64,000 bases of DNA from Takifugu bimaculatus (lineage: Eukaryota > Chordata > Actinopteri > Tetraodontiformes > Tetraodontidae), in assembly GCA_004026145.2 (NCBI GenBank), contig CP034996.1:4193081-4257080 (forward strand). The letters run 5' to 3'. Below the pieces are notes generated by a model. The model searched no databases. It had not been told where the DNA came from and saw only the letters and a program-made list of their open reading frames with translations. This document shows, piece after piece, positions 47,301 through 58,086 of the stretch (its first letter is position 1; the number at the start of each line of letters is the position of its first letter). Position numbers and translations under genes: made by a program.

Positions 47301-49299
47301 ATATGGTTGTTGTTGTTGTTAACAACAATAATAGTAATAATAATTAATAATAACAAATGTGCTCTTCGGCCCCACTGATTAGGAATCGAATGTGTGTGTG
47401 TCAGTGTGTGTGTCTCAGTGTGTGTGTGTGTGTGTGTCAGTGTGTGTCTCAGTGTGTGTGTGTGTCTCAGTGTGTGTCTCAGTGTGTGTCTCAGTGTGTC
47501 TCAGTGTGTGTGTCAGTGTGTGTCTCAGTGTGTGTGTCAGTGTGTCTCAGTGTGTGTCAGTGTGTGTCTCAGTGTGTGTGTCAGTGTGTGTCTCAGTGTG
47601 TGTGTCAGTGTGTCTTAGTGTGTGTCTGAGTGTGTCTCAGTGTGTGTCTCAGTGTGTGTCTCAGTGTGTCTCAGTGTGTGTCTCAGTGTGTGTGTCAGTG
47701 TGTGTCTCAGTGTGTGTGTCTCAGTGTGTCTCAGTGTGTGTCTCAGTGTGTGTCTCAGTGTGTGTGTGTGTGTGTCTCAGTGTGTGTCTCAGTGTGTCTC
47801 AGTGTGTGTCTCAGTGTGTCTCAGTGTGTGTCTCAGTGTGTGTCTCAGTGTGTGTGTCAGTGTGTGTCTCAGTGTGTGTGTCTCAGTGTGTGTCTCAGTG
47901 TGTGTGTCTCAGTGTGTGTCTCAGTGTGTGTGTCTCAGTGTGTGTGTCGCAGTGTGTGTCTCAGTGTGTCTGAGTGTGTGTCTCAGTGTGTCTCAGTGTG
48001 TGTCTCAGTGGTGTCTCAGTGTGTGTCTCAGTGTGTGTCTCAGTGTGTGTGTCTCAGTGTGTGTGTCTCAGTGTGTGTCTCAGTGTGTGTGTCTCAGTGT
48101 GTGTCTCTCAGTGTGTGTCTCAGTGTGTGTGTCTCAGTGTGTGTCTCAGTGTGTCTGAGTGTGTGTCTCAGTGTGTGTGTGTGTCTCAGTTTGTCTCAGT
48201 GTGTGTCAGTGTGTCTCTCAGTGTGTGTCTCAGTGTGTGTGTCTCAGTGTGTGTCTCAGTGTGTGTGTCTCAGTGTGTGTGTCGCAGTGTGTGTCTCAGT
48301 GTGTCTGAGTGTGTGTCTCAGTGTATCTGAGTGTGTGTCTCAGTGTGTGTCTCAGTGTGTGTCTCAGTGTGTGTGTCTCAGTGTGTGTGTCTCAGTGTGT
48401 GTCTCAGTGTGTGTGTCTCAGTGTGTGTCTCTCAGTGTGTGTCTCAGTGTGTGTGTCTCAGTGTGTGTGTCTCAGTGTGTGTGTGTGTCTCAGTTTGTCT
48501 CAGTGTGTGTCAGTGTGTCTCTCAGTGTGTGTCTCAGTGTGTCTCTCAGTGTGTGTCTCAGTGTGTGTGTCAGTGTGTGTCTCAGTGTGTGTCTCAGTGT
48601 GTCTCAGTGTGTGTCTCAGTGTGTGTCTCAGTGTGTCTCAGTGTGTGTGTCTCAGTGTGTCTGAGTGTGTGTCTCAGTGTGTGTCTCAGTGTGTGTGTCT
48701 GAGTGTGTGTCTCAGTGTGTGTCTCAGTGTGTCTGAGTGTGTGTCTGAGTGTGTGTCTGAGTGTGTGTCTCAGTGTGTGTCTCAGTGTGTGTGTGTGTCT
48801 CAGTGTGTGTCAGTGTGTGTCTCAGTGTGTCTCAGTGTGTCTGAGTGTGTGTCTCAGTGTGTGTCTCAGTGTGTGTGTGTGTGTGTGTGTGTCTCAGTGT
48901 GTGTGTGTGTCAGTGTGTGTGTCTCAGTGTGTGTCTCAGTGTGTGTGTGTGTCTCAGTGTGTGTCTCAGTGTGTGTCTCAGTGTGTCTCAGTGTGTGTGT
49001 CTCAGTGTGTGTCTCAGTGTGTCTCAGTGTGTGTGTCTCAGTGTGTCTCAGTGTGTGTCTCAGTGTGTGTGTGTCTCAGTGTGTGTGTGTCTCAGTGTGT
49101 CTCAGTGTGTGTCTCAGTGTGTGTCTCAGTGTGTGTGTGTGTCTCAGTGTGTCTCAGTGTGTGTCTCAGTGTGTCTCAGTGTGTGTCTCAGTGTGTCTCA
49201 GTGTGTCTGAGTGTGTGTCTCAGTGTGTTTTGCTGATCCAGCTGGACGGTAACGTGGGTTCTTGTGTGCACAGGATCAGAAGAAGAATCTGGTCTGTGA
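44307..49299 (+). CDS. rnf43: rnf43-B, 5'-truncated E3 ubiquitin ligase, frame open
   Basis: Exons: 44307-44381, 44497-44631 (C-terminal PA domain), 44713-44814 (transmembrane), 44903-45073 and 45145-45247 (complete RING-H2), 45339-46826 (large tail exon, open for its whole 1488 bp), 49274-49299 (GSEEES then stop). All phases agree, giving about 700 residues. The N-terminal signal peptide and the R-spondin-facing half of the PA domain are not encoded nearby. The final exon is shorter than the usual acidic RNF43 terminus. The last intron is 2.4 kb of repeats. If transcribed from some upstream promoter it could give a RING protein without a normal ectodomain; otherwise it is a duplicate fragment. 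Confidence 0.88.
46858..47355 (+). repeat. AT-rich trinucleotide-like low-complexity tract
   Basis: Counterpart of 18676-19433, about 260 bp shorter, in the last rnf43-B intron. Confidence 0.95.
47391..49228 (+). repeat. (GTGTGTCTCA)n imperfect array, 1.8 kb
   Basis: Expanded version of 19468-19884, with blocks of higher-order repetition (for example around 47880-48170 and 48240-48480). Open Cys-Val-Ser-Gln frames of up to 368 residues pass through it and are artefacts; the longest runs into the final rnf43 exon in the wrong phase. Confidence 0.97.
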
Positions 49300-52100
49300 A
49301 CATTGGCCGTCTCCCATTGTATCGCGCTGCTACTCAGGAGCCAGGATGGAAACGCCTCCTCAAGCCTTCCACCACGCTGCCAGACACGGCTCCTTCATCT
49401 TCACGTCAAATGTAGCTCCTTGTGATCAAAGCACAATTACTGTGACTAAGTCATTCAGCATAGATTGTTTTCATGAGTTGTTGGGACAAGACTTCGTGCC
49501 CTTGTGATTCATTAGGGGGGGTCAGTAACGAGCATGAATCCACAGGTTTCCTGCTCCTTAGGGACACCGAACACATGATCCTTGGTGAGCAGTCTCCAGG
49601 AACTGAGACAGAATCCACCCTTTCGGAGGCTTCTTGTGACCCTGGTGCCCAAGAATATTCGGCTTTGTGGCAGCTTAACGAAGGACTGTGAATAAGACGA
49701 GCGATAGGAGCTCTTTCTATCCCACGACACTAAAACCAAACCAAATTGAACACATGATGGTGACACTGGGTTTGACCCAGTTTGGTGGGGGGGTTGTTGT
49801 GCATTGGTAGAAGACTCCATCTCAGATTAGCAGAATCTCACAGAAGTCGCTGGGATCGGTCAAATTTCTTCAGCTCGCTGCGAAAGCCTCGATTTGAGGC
49901 ACCTTCCTCCACCCTAGTGGTCTTCCTCTTCCTCCTCCTAGTTCAGTTTCTCGAGGAAAAGCTCTTCTCTCCATCCTACCTCACATTTCTTACACGGCCT
50001 CACGAGGAGGCTCTTTAAAGGTACTGCTGTAGTGAGGATATGAACCCTTCTGGTCTCAATCATGTAGCTCCCATTAACTCAGCAGAGAGTCTAAATGGAG
50101 AGAAAGATTGACCTTTGACCCCTCAAACGACAAGGATTCTAGCGCGGGCCTTGTTCTCATCATTTCACTAATGGCAGCTGTTCTCATCGTGTGTGTCAGA
50201 TCGTTTTCTTTTGTTAAACCTTTAACCCTTTTAAGGTGAACCAGTTTGACTGAACTCCGCCGTCGTCATTACAAGCTATTTTCTCTTGGTTGTCGTTTCT
50301 CTCCGGTGGTTGCGTCTCGCGCTCAGACCTCAGTGCTGCTAATCCTCCCTGAAAGACAGTGATAAAGGAGAAAAAGATAATGACTAAAGTGGAATGGAGC
50401 CATTTTAGAGAGCCTGCAGCCCCCCTCAGTCTGCCTTGGATGGTTGGATTTGACTATTATGGTTTGCTGTTCGGCTGTGTGACAGCTGTTGCAGGAACAA
50501 CCGAGCACTGGAAAACAGGACACTTATTCTTATTGACAGACACAGAAGCCAATGTGAAACTGCCTTCATGATGGTCCATGTGATTTCATCCAGTCAGACC
50601 ACTTTAGATCCACCTGAAACCAGAACTGCTCAAAGATATTTTTAAAAAGTACTTAACCCCCCCCCCCCAATTAGGTGAGTTTCCCTCTCCTCTAAATGAT
50701 AATGTGAGCAACCCTCTCTTAACAGAAGGACTTTTTGAAGTGTGAACGCAGTTTGACTTCAGATTAGAGATGCACCGATCTGGCCGCTTCTGTGCTAATT
50801 ACTCCAAAACCTCAATGAATAAACTCTGTGCTTGAGCGTTCGGGACGTTCTAGTTCTAGTTTTGGTTTGTGTGACTTCCTGTGTGGGTCAGCAATGGTGC
50901 TGCCTGCCAGGAGACATTGGACAAAGACTTTTAAAGGAAACACACTTAATTCAGTGAAGGTATCAATAATCATGCATAAGCTAACATTAAGCTTGATTGA
51001 GACATTCAGCAGCTTTGTCAAATAAAATGAGCTGTTTTGTTATTAGTAGATAAGAGTGTTGCAAAAATGCTCACAGTTTGGTTGGGTTCTTCTCCACTGT
51101 TGGTCATAAACTAAGCTCCTTCTCTAGGACAGCAGTACCAGGACCAGAGTGACAGCTGATCCATTTGAGTACCAGGCCAGTTTTAGCGATATCTGATCGG
51201 TGCATCCCTGCGTCAGGTGTCGATGGGGGAAAGAATCGTGGGTAATTCTGGTAGCACTTACTAAAGCTTTTATGTGCCTTATTTGTTAAAAAATAATGTT
51301 GACAATCAGGAGCCTGCGCTGATCCGTCTGCCAAAGGGGCGAGCAGCTAAACCCACTTACCCGGAACACAAGAACATGCCTGTTGACCCCGGTTGACCTC
51401 GGTTGACCTCTGCTTTCCCTTCACCGTAGCTCAGAAACATTTGGCATCTTTGTTCTGACCCTCATTAGAAATGTGCCAGCATGAGGTTCTCCAGCCCCAG
51501 GTTCTCCATCTGTGCATCCGTCTCTGTGACCCACGCTTGGACCCCCAACAGGCTCGACTGTGACACCGGGGTTGGAATTGACTGAATAACGTGCAGCACT
51601 TTGGCAAAATTCAGTTTACAAATTTAAAATCAGCCCCAAACCAGCAGCATGGGATTCTTGATGCCAGGGTTTAGCTGGTGTGGTCTAATCCTCTTCAGGA
51701 TCTTCCCCTTTGTGCCTTTTTTATCTGGTGGATGCAAGTCTGGCAACAATAATGAGCTAAAACTGCCTTTGCTCAGAGTAAATAAAACAAAGGTCCCTTT
51801 TAGAATTTAAAGGGACTTGTCAGTATATTTTTGAATACTTTGCGTACAAAAAGGAACAACAAAACCAGAAAAGAAATAGTGTTGTATTTTATATATGATA
51901 GAACATTTCATTATAGTGACACGTCACTAATATATTTATTTACTAATATATTTATCCATTTTGTTCAGGTTTGAAAGTGGTTTCTGTATAGACTGAATGT
52001 TTCTATATGGAATCTGACCAGTGCCATCACAGATATATGAACCTGTCTTCATTCCAATTATATGCAAATAAATTATTTTGAAATAAAATGTCCTGCTCTG
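49300..52100 (+). other. Probable rnf43-B 3' UTR and spacer
   Basis: Matches 19955-22760. The plus-strand AATAAA at 52067-52072 is a candidate transcript end. No coding sequence recognised. Confidence 0.45.
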
Positions 52101-52144
52101 ATTTTTTTTCGCTCCTTGTTAAAGTTGTAAAGGATTCATCCAGA

Positions 52145-53570
52145 TGAATCCACCTGTTTATCCCTCTTGAGGTCACTAGTCCCCCCTACCTTCACTTAAA
52201 TAGACTAGCATCACTTCGCTGACGAGACTCCCCGCAGGATAAGAATGTCCTCAAAGGATTGCACCTCTGGATTAACTTGGACTGTTGCCCCTTTCCAAGA
52301 CTGCCCTTTTTGGTTCTTCACTTTCCAGTGGTCTGATGAGGACACGGTTTAGCTCCGCTCCCCATCCTTTCACACCCGGATCCCTGTCACCAGTTTTGTG
52401 GACCAGATGCTTTTCTCTCCCAGCATGACTACCAAAAGCTCCATCTCTGCAGCTTCTACAGAGATACATCTTCTACCGGCTACGTTGGAGGTAAACTACA
52501 ATGTGGGGAATAGAGACTTGCTCGTGGTTGTCATAGCTTTGCAGGAGACTCTTGCTGGAGGGGTCCATCTAGCCCAGGTATGGGCAAACGTTTTAATCCG
52601 GCCCGCCAAACTTGAAAAATTAAATGAATAAACCTTGTTAATGTTAAATTTTCACTGCAATTCTGGTGTTTTCCCACTAGAAAAAAGACAGTCAGGAGGA
52701 GAGTGATGGTGATATCCTGAAGGATAACAGAACTTTCAGTGCTTTAAAATAGAATTGGTTATTAATTTTTTTAAAAAAGGCACATTTTATTCATTTGATT
52801 TTAAGAGTTTTAAGACTCATTCCAAAGTCAGATATTTTGTTGTAATGCTTCTCTTCATTTTCATTTGAAATTAAAGCACATGTTTTCTCCATATCCCAAG
52901 ATGTGTATTTTTTCTCCAATGAGGTGAGGTTACCAAAGCACTCCATCCATCAATCTGCTCCTGGTCCGGCCCCTTTGTCAAATGTTAGAACTCATTGTGG
53001 CCCACGAATCAAAATGTTTGCCCACCCCTGATCTAGCCATTAGTGGTGTGGACCAACCACAAGGACCCGTCTTACCTTAGGAACACAAGTGGGTAAACCT
53101 CCAGCAAGCTTGGTGGGTGCTCTTTCTAGCCTGTTTTAAATTCTCTCTCATGTACTGCCCAGGTTCCAGTAACATCAAGCCGGGTGCCCTGTCTTGCCGG
53201 TTTTCCCGGACCTTTCCAGCTCAGAACCTGGTTCCATCCTGCCTCACTACTGCATTGAGGAGGTGCTTCCTGGAAAATGGACAAGAGGGTTTTGGAGGTG
53301 CAACCAACAACTCTACTCCAGTGGCTTTTTGTCCCTAAATCTGTCCGCTCAAACGTTCCACAGTGGGGGCATTCTTCCAGGTGCACCTGTCATCAAGGCC
53401 TCACCCAGACCCAGATTTCCTTAGGAAACACTTCTGGTGGATTGAGACTTTTTCCCATGTGATGGATGCAGATCTAGACCAGAGACTCAAGGCTGAGGGA
53501 ACCATTCTGGCAATGGTGTCTAAACAGGGTGTGCCATAACCCGGTCCAAACTAGCCGGGTTTCCTGTCAT
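52145..53570 (+). mobile_element. Decayed Ty3/gypsy pol remnant (unit B), internally deleted and split
   Basis: RNase H-like and integrase-zinc-finger-like pieces as in unit A. About 0.9 kb equivalent to 22976-23866 of unit A is missing at 52323, where CACTTTCCAGTGG joins. The remnant is further interrupted by an hAT element at 52575-53030. Confidence 0.7.
52575..53030. mobile_element. Non-autonomous hAT element with 8-bp target-site duplication
   Basis: 456 bp with terminal inverted repeats CAGGTATGGGCAAAC and GTTTGCCCACCCCTG (one mismatch region). It is flanked by ATCTAGCC at 52567-52574 and 53031-53038. Unit A has one uninterrupted ATCTAGCC near 24107-24114. Eight-base duplications and CAG...CTG ends are hallmarks of hAT transposons. 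No transposase frame is inside. Confidence 0.92.
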
Positions 53571-53876
53571 CCCAGGCAGAAAGTGTTTTTTACCAAGGCA
53601 AGTGTGAACCCAGGTGAATGGGTTATTTACTTGGTAGATCAGAAAACCTGGCTTTTTTCAACATCTCTCACTTCAAGCCAACTTCAAACTCCTTCACTCC
53701 TGTCATCACTGGGCATGAGGGTGGTAGAGCGGCTGGCTTAAATATTTGTCTGAGTCCAGTTGATCACAGCATGCTGAGTTTCACATTTAGCCTCCTCAGC
53801 TGTCTCCTGGCAACAATGTAAGCATAGATTTCAACTGTCCCAAACACACATGGCTACCCACATGAACAAGCATAAC

Positions 53877-53882
53877 TTTATT
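53877..53882 (-). terminator. hpd-B poly(A) signal
   Basis: Minus-strand AATAAA about 170 bp past the hpd-B stop codon. Confidence 0.55.
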
Positions 53883-54049
53883 TAGCTGGGCAGCATACAA
53901 TCAGCAGACACCTCAGAGTATATCTGGGAGCACAGAGATAGATAGTCGACACTCCATATGCAGAATGGGTCTGCGGGAAGCTGCTGACTGCATCTGAAAT
54001 ATGTGGCCATATATAACAATCTACGTAAGGTTCAGCAGCCGTAGGGGGA

Positions 54050-56838
54050 TCACTGGAAGCCTTTGGTCTGCCCTTGGTGTGTCAGCACTGTGAGGTTTCC
54101 CCTAGCATCTTGGTCCTTCTCAATGGCCTCAAAGAGGGACTTGAAGTTTCCAGCTCCAAAGCCCTAGAACAGCCACAAACACACAAATGGGAAATAAAGC
54201 AGCCTCTTGTATTCACAATCTATTCTAGTCCATTCTGAGATGAGTATTTAGAGCAGGCTTGACAAATGGGTTTAATCTGATTATCTTAATGTGAACATAA
54301 ACATTTCAGACAGTTTGAATGCAATTCTAAAATCTGGGATTCAAATCTGAAACCTGGTAGAGAATTTCCTCAGAACTTGTGAAATTATACACAGATCAAA
54401 AAGTGAAAATGGTCAGAAAATGAATCATTTGGTCTCATCTTCTTCCCCACTTTAGTCCTTTCGGGGTCACGGGGAGGGAGCACGTATGTGTGAAGGCAGG
54501 TCCCCCCCTTAGGTGAAGGCAGGTCCCCCCTTAGGTGAAGGCAGGTCCCCCCTTGGGTGAAGGCAGGTCCCCCCTTAGGTGAAGGCAGGTCCCCCCCTAA
54601 GGTGAAGGCAGGTCCCCCCTTGGGTGAAGGCAGGTCCCCCCTTAGGTGAAGGCAGGTCCCCCCTTAGGTGAAGGCAGGTCACCCCCTTGGGTGAAGGCAG
54701 GTCCCCCCTTAGGTGAAGGCAGGTCCCCCCCTTAGGTGAAGGCAGGTCCCCCCTTGGGTGAAGGCCGGTCCCCCCCTTGGGTTAAGGCGGGTCCCCCCTT
54801 GGGTGAAGGCAGGTCCCCCCCTTGGTCAGCCACCAGCTCATCGCAGGGCCCTACGTGTGCATTTGTGGGTTCGGTGCCTTGCTCAAGGGCACCTGGGCAG
54901 TTCTCTGAAGGTATACTGGCTCTACAAACCAGAACACCTTCCATGTTTTGTCTGCAATGGGACTTGAACCAAGAACCCTCCTCTTCTCACAGAATGAGCT
55001 ACGTTCAAAGGGCTCTGAGAGATGCTTCACTGAGCTCCAGCATTGCGTTCTAACTTTCATGTCGTGAAAGACTGGAGATTGACAACATGCCTGTTCTGAC
55101 AGGAAGGATGGGGGTATAAGTGGAGTGCCACAGGGCACAACCTGATCCAAAGATCCCCCTCCCGGTTTAGCCTTTTAATCTGTACCTGTGACAGATTTAC
55201 TGGCCTTTTCCAAGTGGGTGACTTTTATTCTGCTCACACTGGGTGACCAGGTGTCCTGGCCCAACTTCTTAAAGGGGTTCAAGGCAAGAAATATGACCAG
55301 AGCCTGATATATCCCATCGCACGTGCACAGTGATTATCCTCAGAACCACTTACAAAATGGTTTTCCGCTGGATGACCTCCAGAAAGAGGGTTGGCCTGTC
55401 CTGCATGGGTTTGGTGAAGATTTGAAGGAGGTAGCCCTTGTCGTCAAAATCAACCAAGATTCTCAGTTTCTGAAAAGAAAGAGAAGGTTTACAGGCGGGT
55501 AGACGAGTGAAAAGAGTGGAACCTTTACTCTCTCCCCACATGTGCTCACCTGTAGAACATCGAGGTCCTCCTCCACCTTGATCTTTGCCGTTTTGAGCTT
55601 CTGCCGCAGGTCGTCGTAGTAGGTGTCAGGTGCTGAAAGGAAGTCCATCCCTCGGGCACGCAGGTTCACTATCTGGCTCAAAGATAAAAGGCAGCATGCT
55701 TGTCTTCACTTGCAGATTTGAGAGGGAAGCATCTGTATCAGGAGCCTCACAGCTTCAATGATGTTCGAGGTGTTGAGGGCGATGTGCTGCACGCCCGGTC
55801 CTCCGTTATAGTCCACGTATTCCTGTGAGGACAGAGACACAGGACAGCTGAAACCAGGCGGGACGCTGGTCCACATATTGCTCTTGTGTAGAGTTGAAAA
55901 TCAAGCAGTTCCAAAAGGAAGGAAGCTCACCTGGATTTGTGAGATCCTTTTCCCCACGGCCGGCTCATTGATGGGCATCTTGATGGTCTCTTCATAATTA
56001 GCCACGACGATGGATCTCAGCGAACTGTAATCCGTGTAGATCTGTTTATCATCTATGGACCAGAACCGATGGAACAGCAAACATTTCTGATACCTGGAAT
56101 TTGAGGGGGAAAAGAGTGTGAGGACAACCTTATTTTCTGCTTCGAGGCTTAAATGTGACACTAAAAACAAGCGCGTTGGCCTTGATGTGGTCCTGTCTGA
56201 TGGTGAGGTGTTGATTGAACCCATTTATTTCACTCCATTGGTTTTGAAAAGAGTCAAAATAAAAGTCATGAAACGTAGTTTCAGTGTAAAGAGGTCTTGT
56301 GGCATCAGATGTCCAAGGATGTGTAACATGGCTCTGAGAACGTTAGCAGTAAACACCAGCAGCTGAGCAGGGGACGACCTTTGACCCTCATGGAGGACGT
56401 GCGCTCACCAGTCTGTGACGGGCACCATTTGATCATCTGGCTGATTTCCCACAGTGATCGATAAAGCTCAGGCCTGCGGGGGGCCTACCGGAGAGAGAGG
56501 AAGGGTCATCTTGGGTTAGACCACAGAGAAAAGAGCTGCAGCCAGTTAGCTCTAATCCTTGGATTTGACTCACAGTTTTGCTAACAGAGGATCCTTGTAC
56601 AGAGGCTCTTTGTAGCCTGGCAGGAAAAGGCCTGTGTAGGGGCCGAGGTACTCGATGAGGGTGTGCGTTGTGTCCCCATACTGCGGAAAACACACAAATG
56701 TGTGTCCAACACACATTTCCACTTTGATGTGTGTTCCTCCTGACGTACCGTTTGAATGATGGCGTACTTGACCTTCCCGTGGGCGTCCTGCTCCACCCAG
56801 GGCTCCCTGACCACCACGGCTCCTCGCTCCCTGGCCGT
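54050..56838 (-). pseudogene. hpd: hpd-B, 5'-truncated and frameshifted
   Basis: Exons: 56838-56749, 56680-56574, 56484-56409, 56093-55931, 55822-55751, 55672-55550, 55469-55354, 54163-54050. Exon 56484-56409 has lost two bases just after IDH (CACAGTGATC versus CACAATGTGATC), breaking the frame at the first iron ligand. Exon 55469-55354 has lost one A, so EVIQRK runs to a stop. Splice sites are kept. As in unit A, N-terminal exons are missing. Confidence 0.87.
54490..54830 (+). repeat. About 22-bp minisatellite in last hpd-B intron
   Basis: About 15 units of GGTGAAGGCAGGTCCCCCC-type repeat, slightly longer than in unit A. Confidence 0.93.
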
Positions 56839-58086
56839 CTGTGGGGGGAGAGCGTTTGGGATCAGCTTGAAACAGAGGAGCAACAGTGCGCTGGTGCATG
56901 GAGACGCCTCCTGGAAGCCCCCTAGTGGTGGCAGGCTGAACGGCCCGCTGCTCCTGTCCTATGTAACCTGACGCCTGGACTGAAACCGTGATTCAAACAC
57001 AGACTTTATCTAAAACCTTGACTGAAGTTCAGAAGGTTCCATTTCAACTCTCTGGATCCAGTAAACACACACGTGGCAGGTTCTGGGGCAACATTAAAAC
57101 ATGACACTCTGACACTCTTTTGTGCCTCTGATTCCAGAACAAGACCACTTATCTTTGCCCAATATTTCGTTTGAACATGTAATTCCTCATTTACGGGAGC
57201 TCCAGCTGTGAACTTTTATTTAAACTATTCGTAGAATAATAATCCGGAATAATCTAAATTTATGCTAGAGGTGAACGGTGAGTTTACATGTGTTTAATCT
57301 CATCGATATCTTTTGCTGTTTAAGCTACTGAGAACTAGAGGAAAGATGGTTTAGAACATACATGACATGTTTTTATGATACGCTCTTTATCTTTAAAATC
57401 ACTGATGCATCAGGAAATGTGTCCAAAAAATGCAGCTAAGGTTTTATATCACAGCCATGATTTTATCTAATGATTCCAAGAAACTTTTCCTTCTTTTGAA
57501 CACACTTGTCCAGTGTTCAAATGATAATGAAATCATTTGTGATGCGTTAGAATAGGCCAGCAATTCACCAATATTTCTCCATCAACAACCGATGAAAGGA
57601 CACAAACCAGACCTCTCAAACCTTTGCTCCAAATTGTTACTTTATGATTTAAGACAACTCATCAATGAAATGAAGCATAATTTGCTGTATTTTGGTTGCA
57701 TTTGCGTTGGGAATATTTGCACTTATTCTGGGCTTAGGTCCAATTAGGTCCACCTTTGTGCAGAGATTCAACAGGTCTCTGCTACTGGTTACCACCCGCC
57801 ATCTTCAGATCGTCCTGCTCCATCAGCGTCAAATATTTCCCCTTTGACTGGCAGGACTGCACGCTCAAATTCACGTATGCACGGGCAGGATTTTTCATTG
57901 TTGTTTGAAACGCAGACGAACTCTGACATGATGGTTTAAACTGAGCTGAGTCAAGATTTGATAGAATCTAAACACATATGAGAGGAGAAAAAGGTGCAAA
58001 AATAAAATGCACGGTGCAGCTAAACTCTCCCAGTAGGAAAACAGCCTTTTTAAATTCTGAACTGCATTTCCCATGTTGCCTTGCAG
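56839..58086. other. Junction between hpd-B and chrnd-B 5' sides
   Basis: Matches 27851-29096. No coding exon is visible for either gene's missing 5' part. Confidence 0.5.

Noticed and set aside
47392..49415. Cys-Val-Ser-Gln repeat proteins of up to 368 residues
   Set aside because: They come from the GTGTGTCTCA array inside an rnf43 intron; the tail is rnf43 exon read in the wrong phase.
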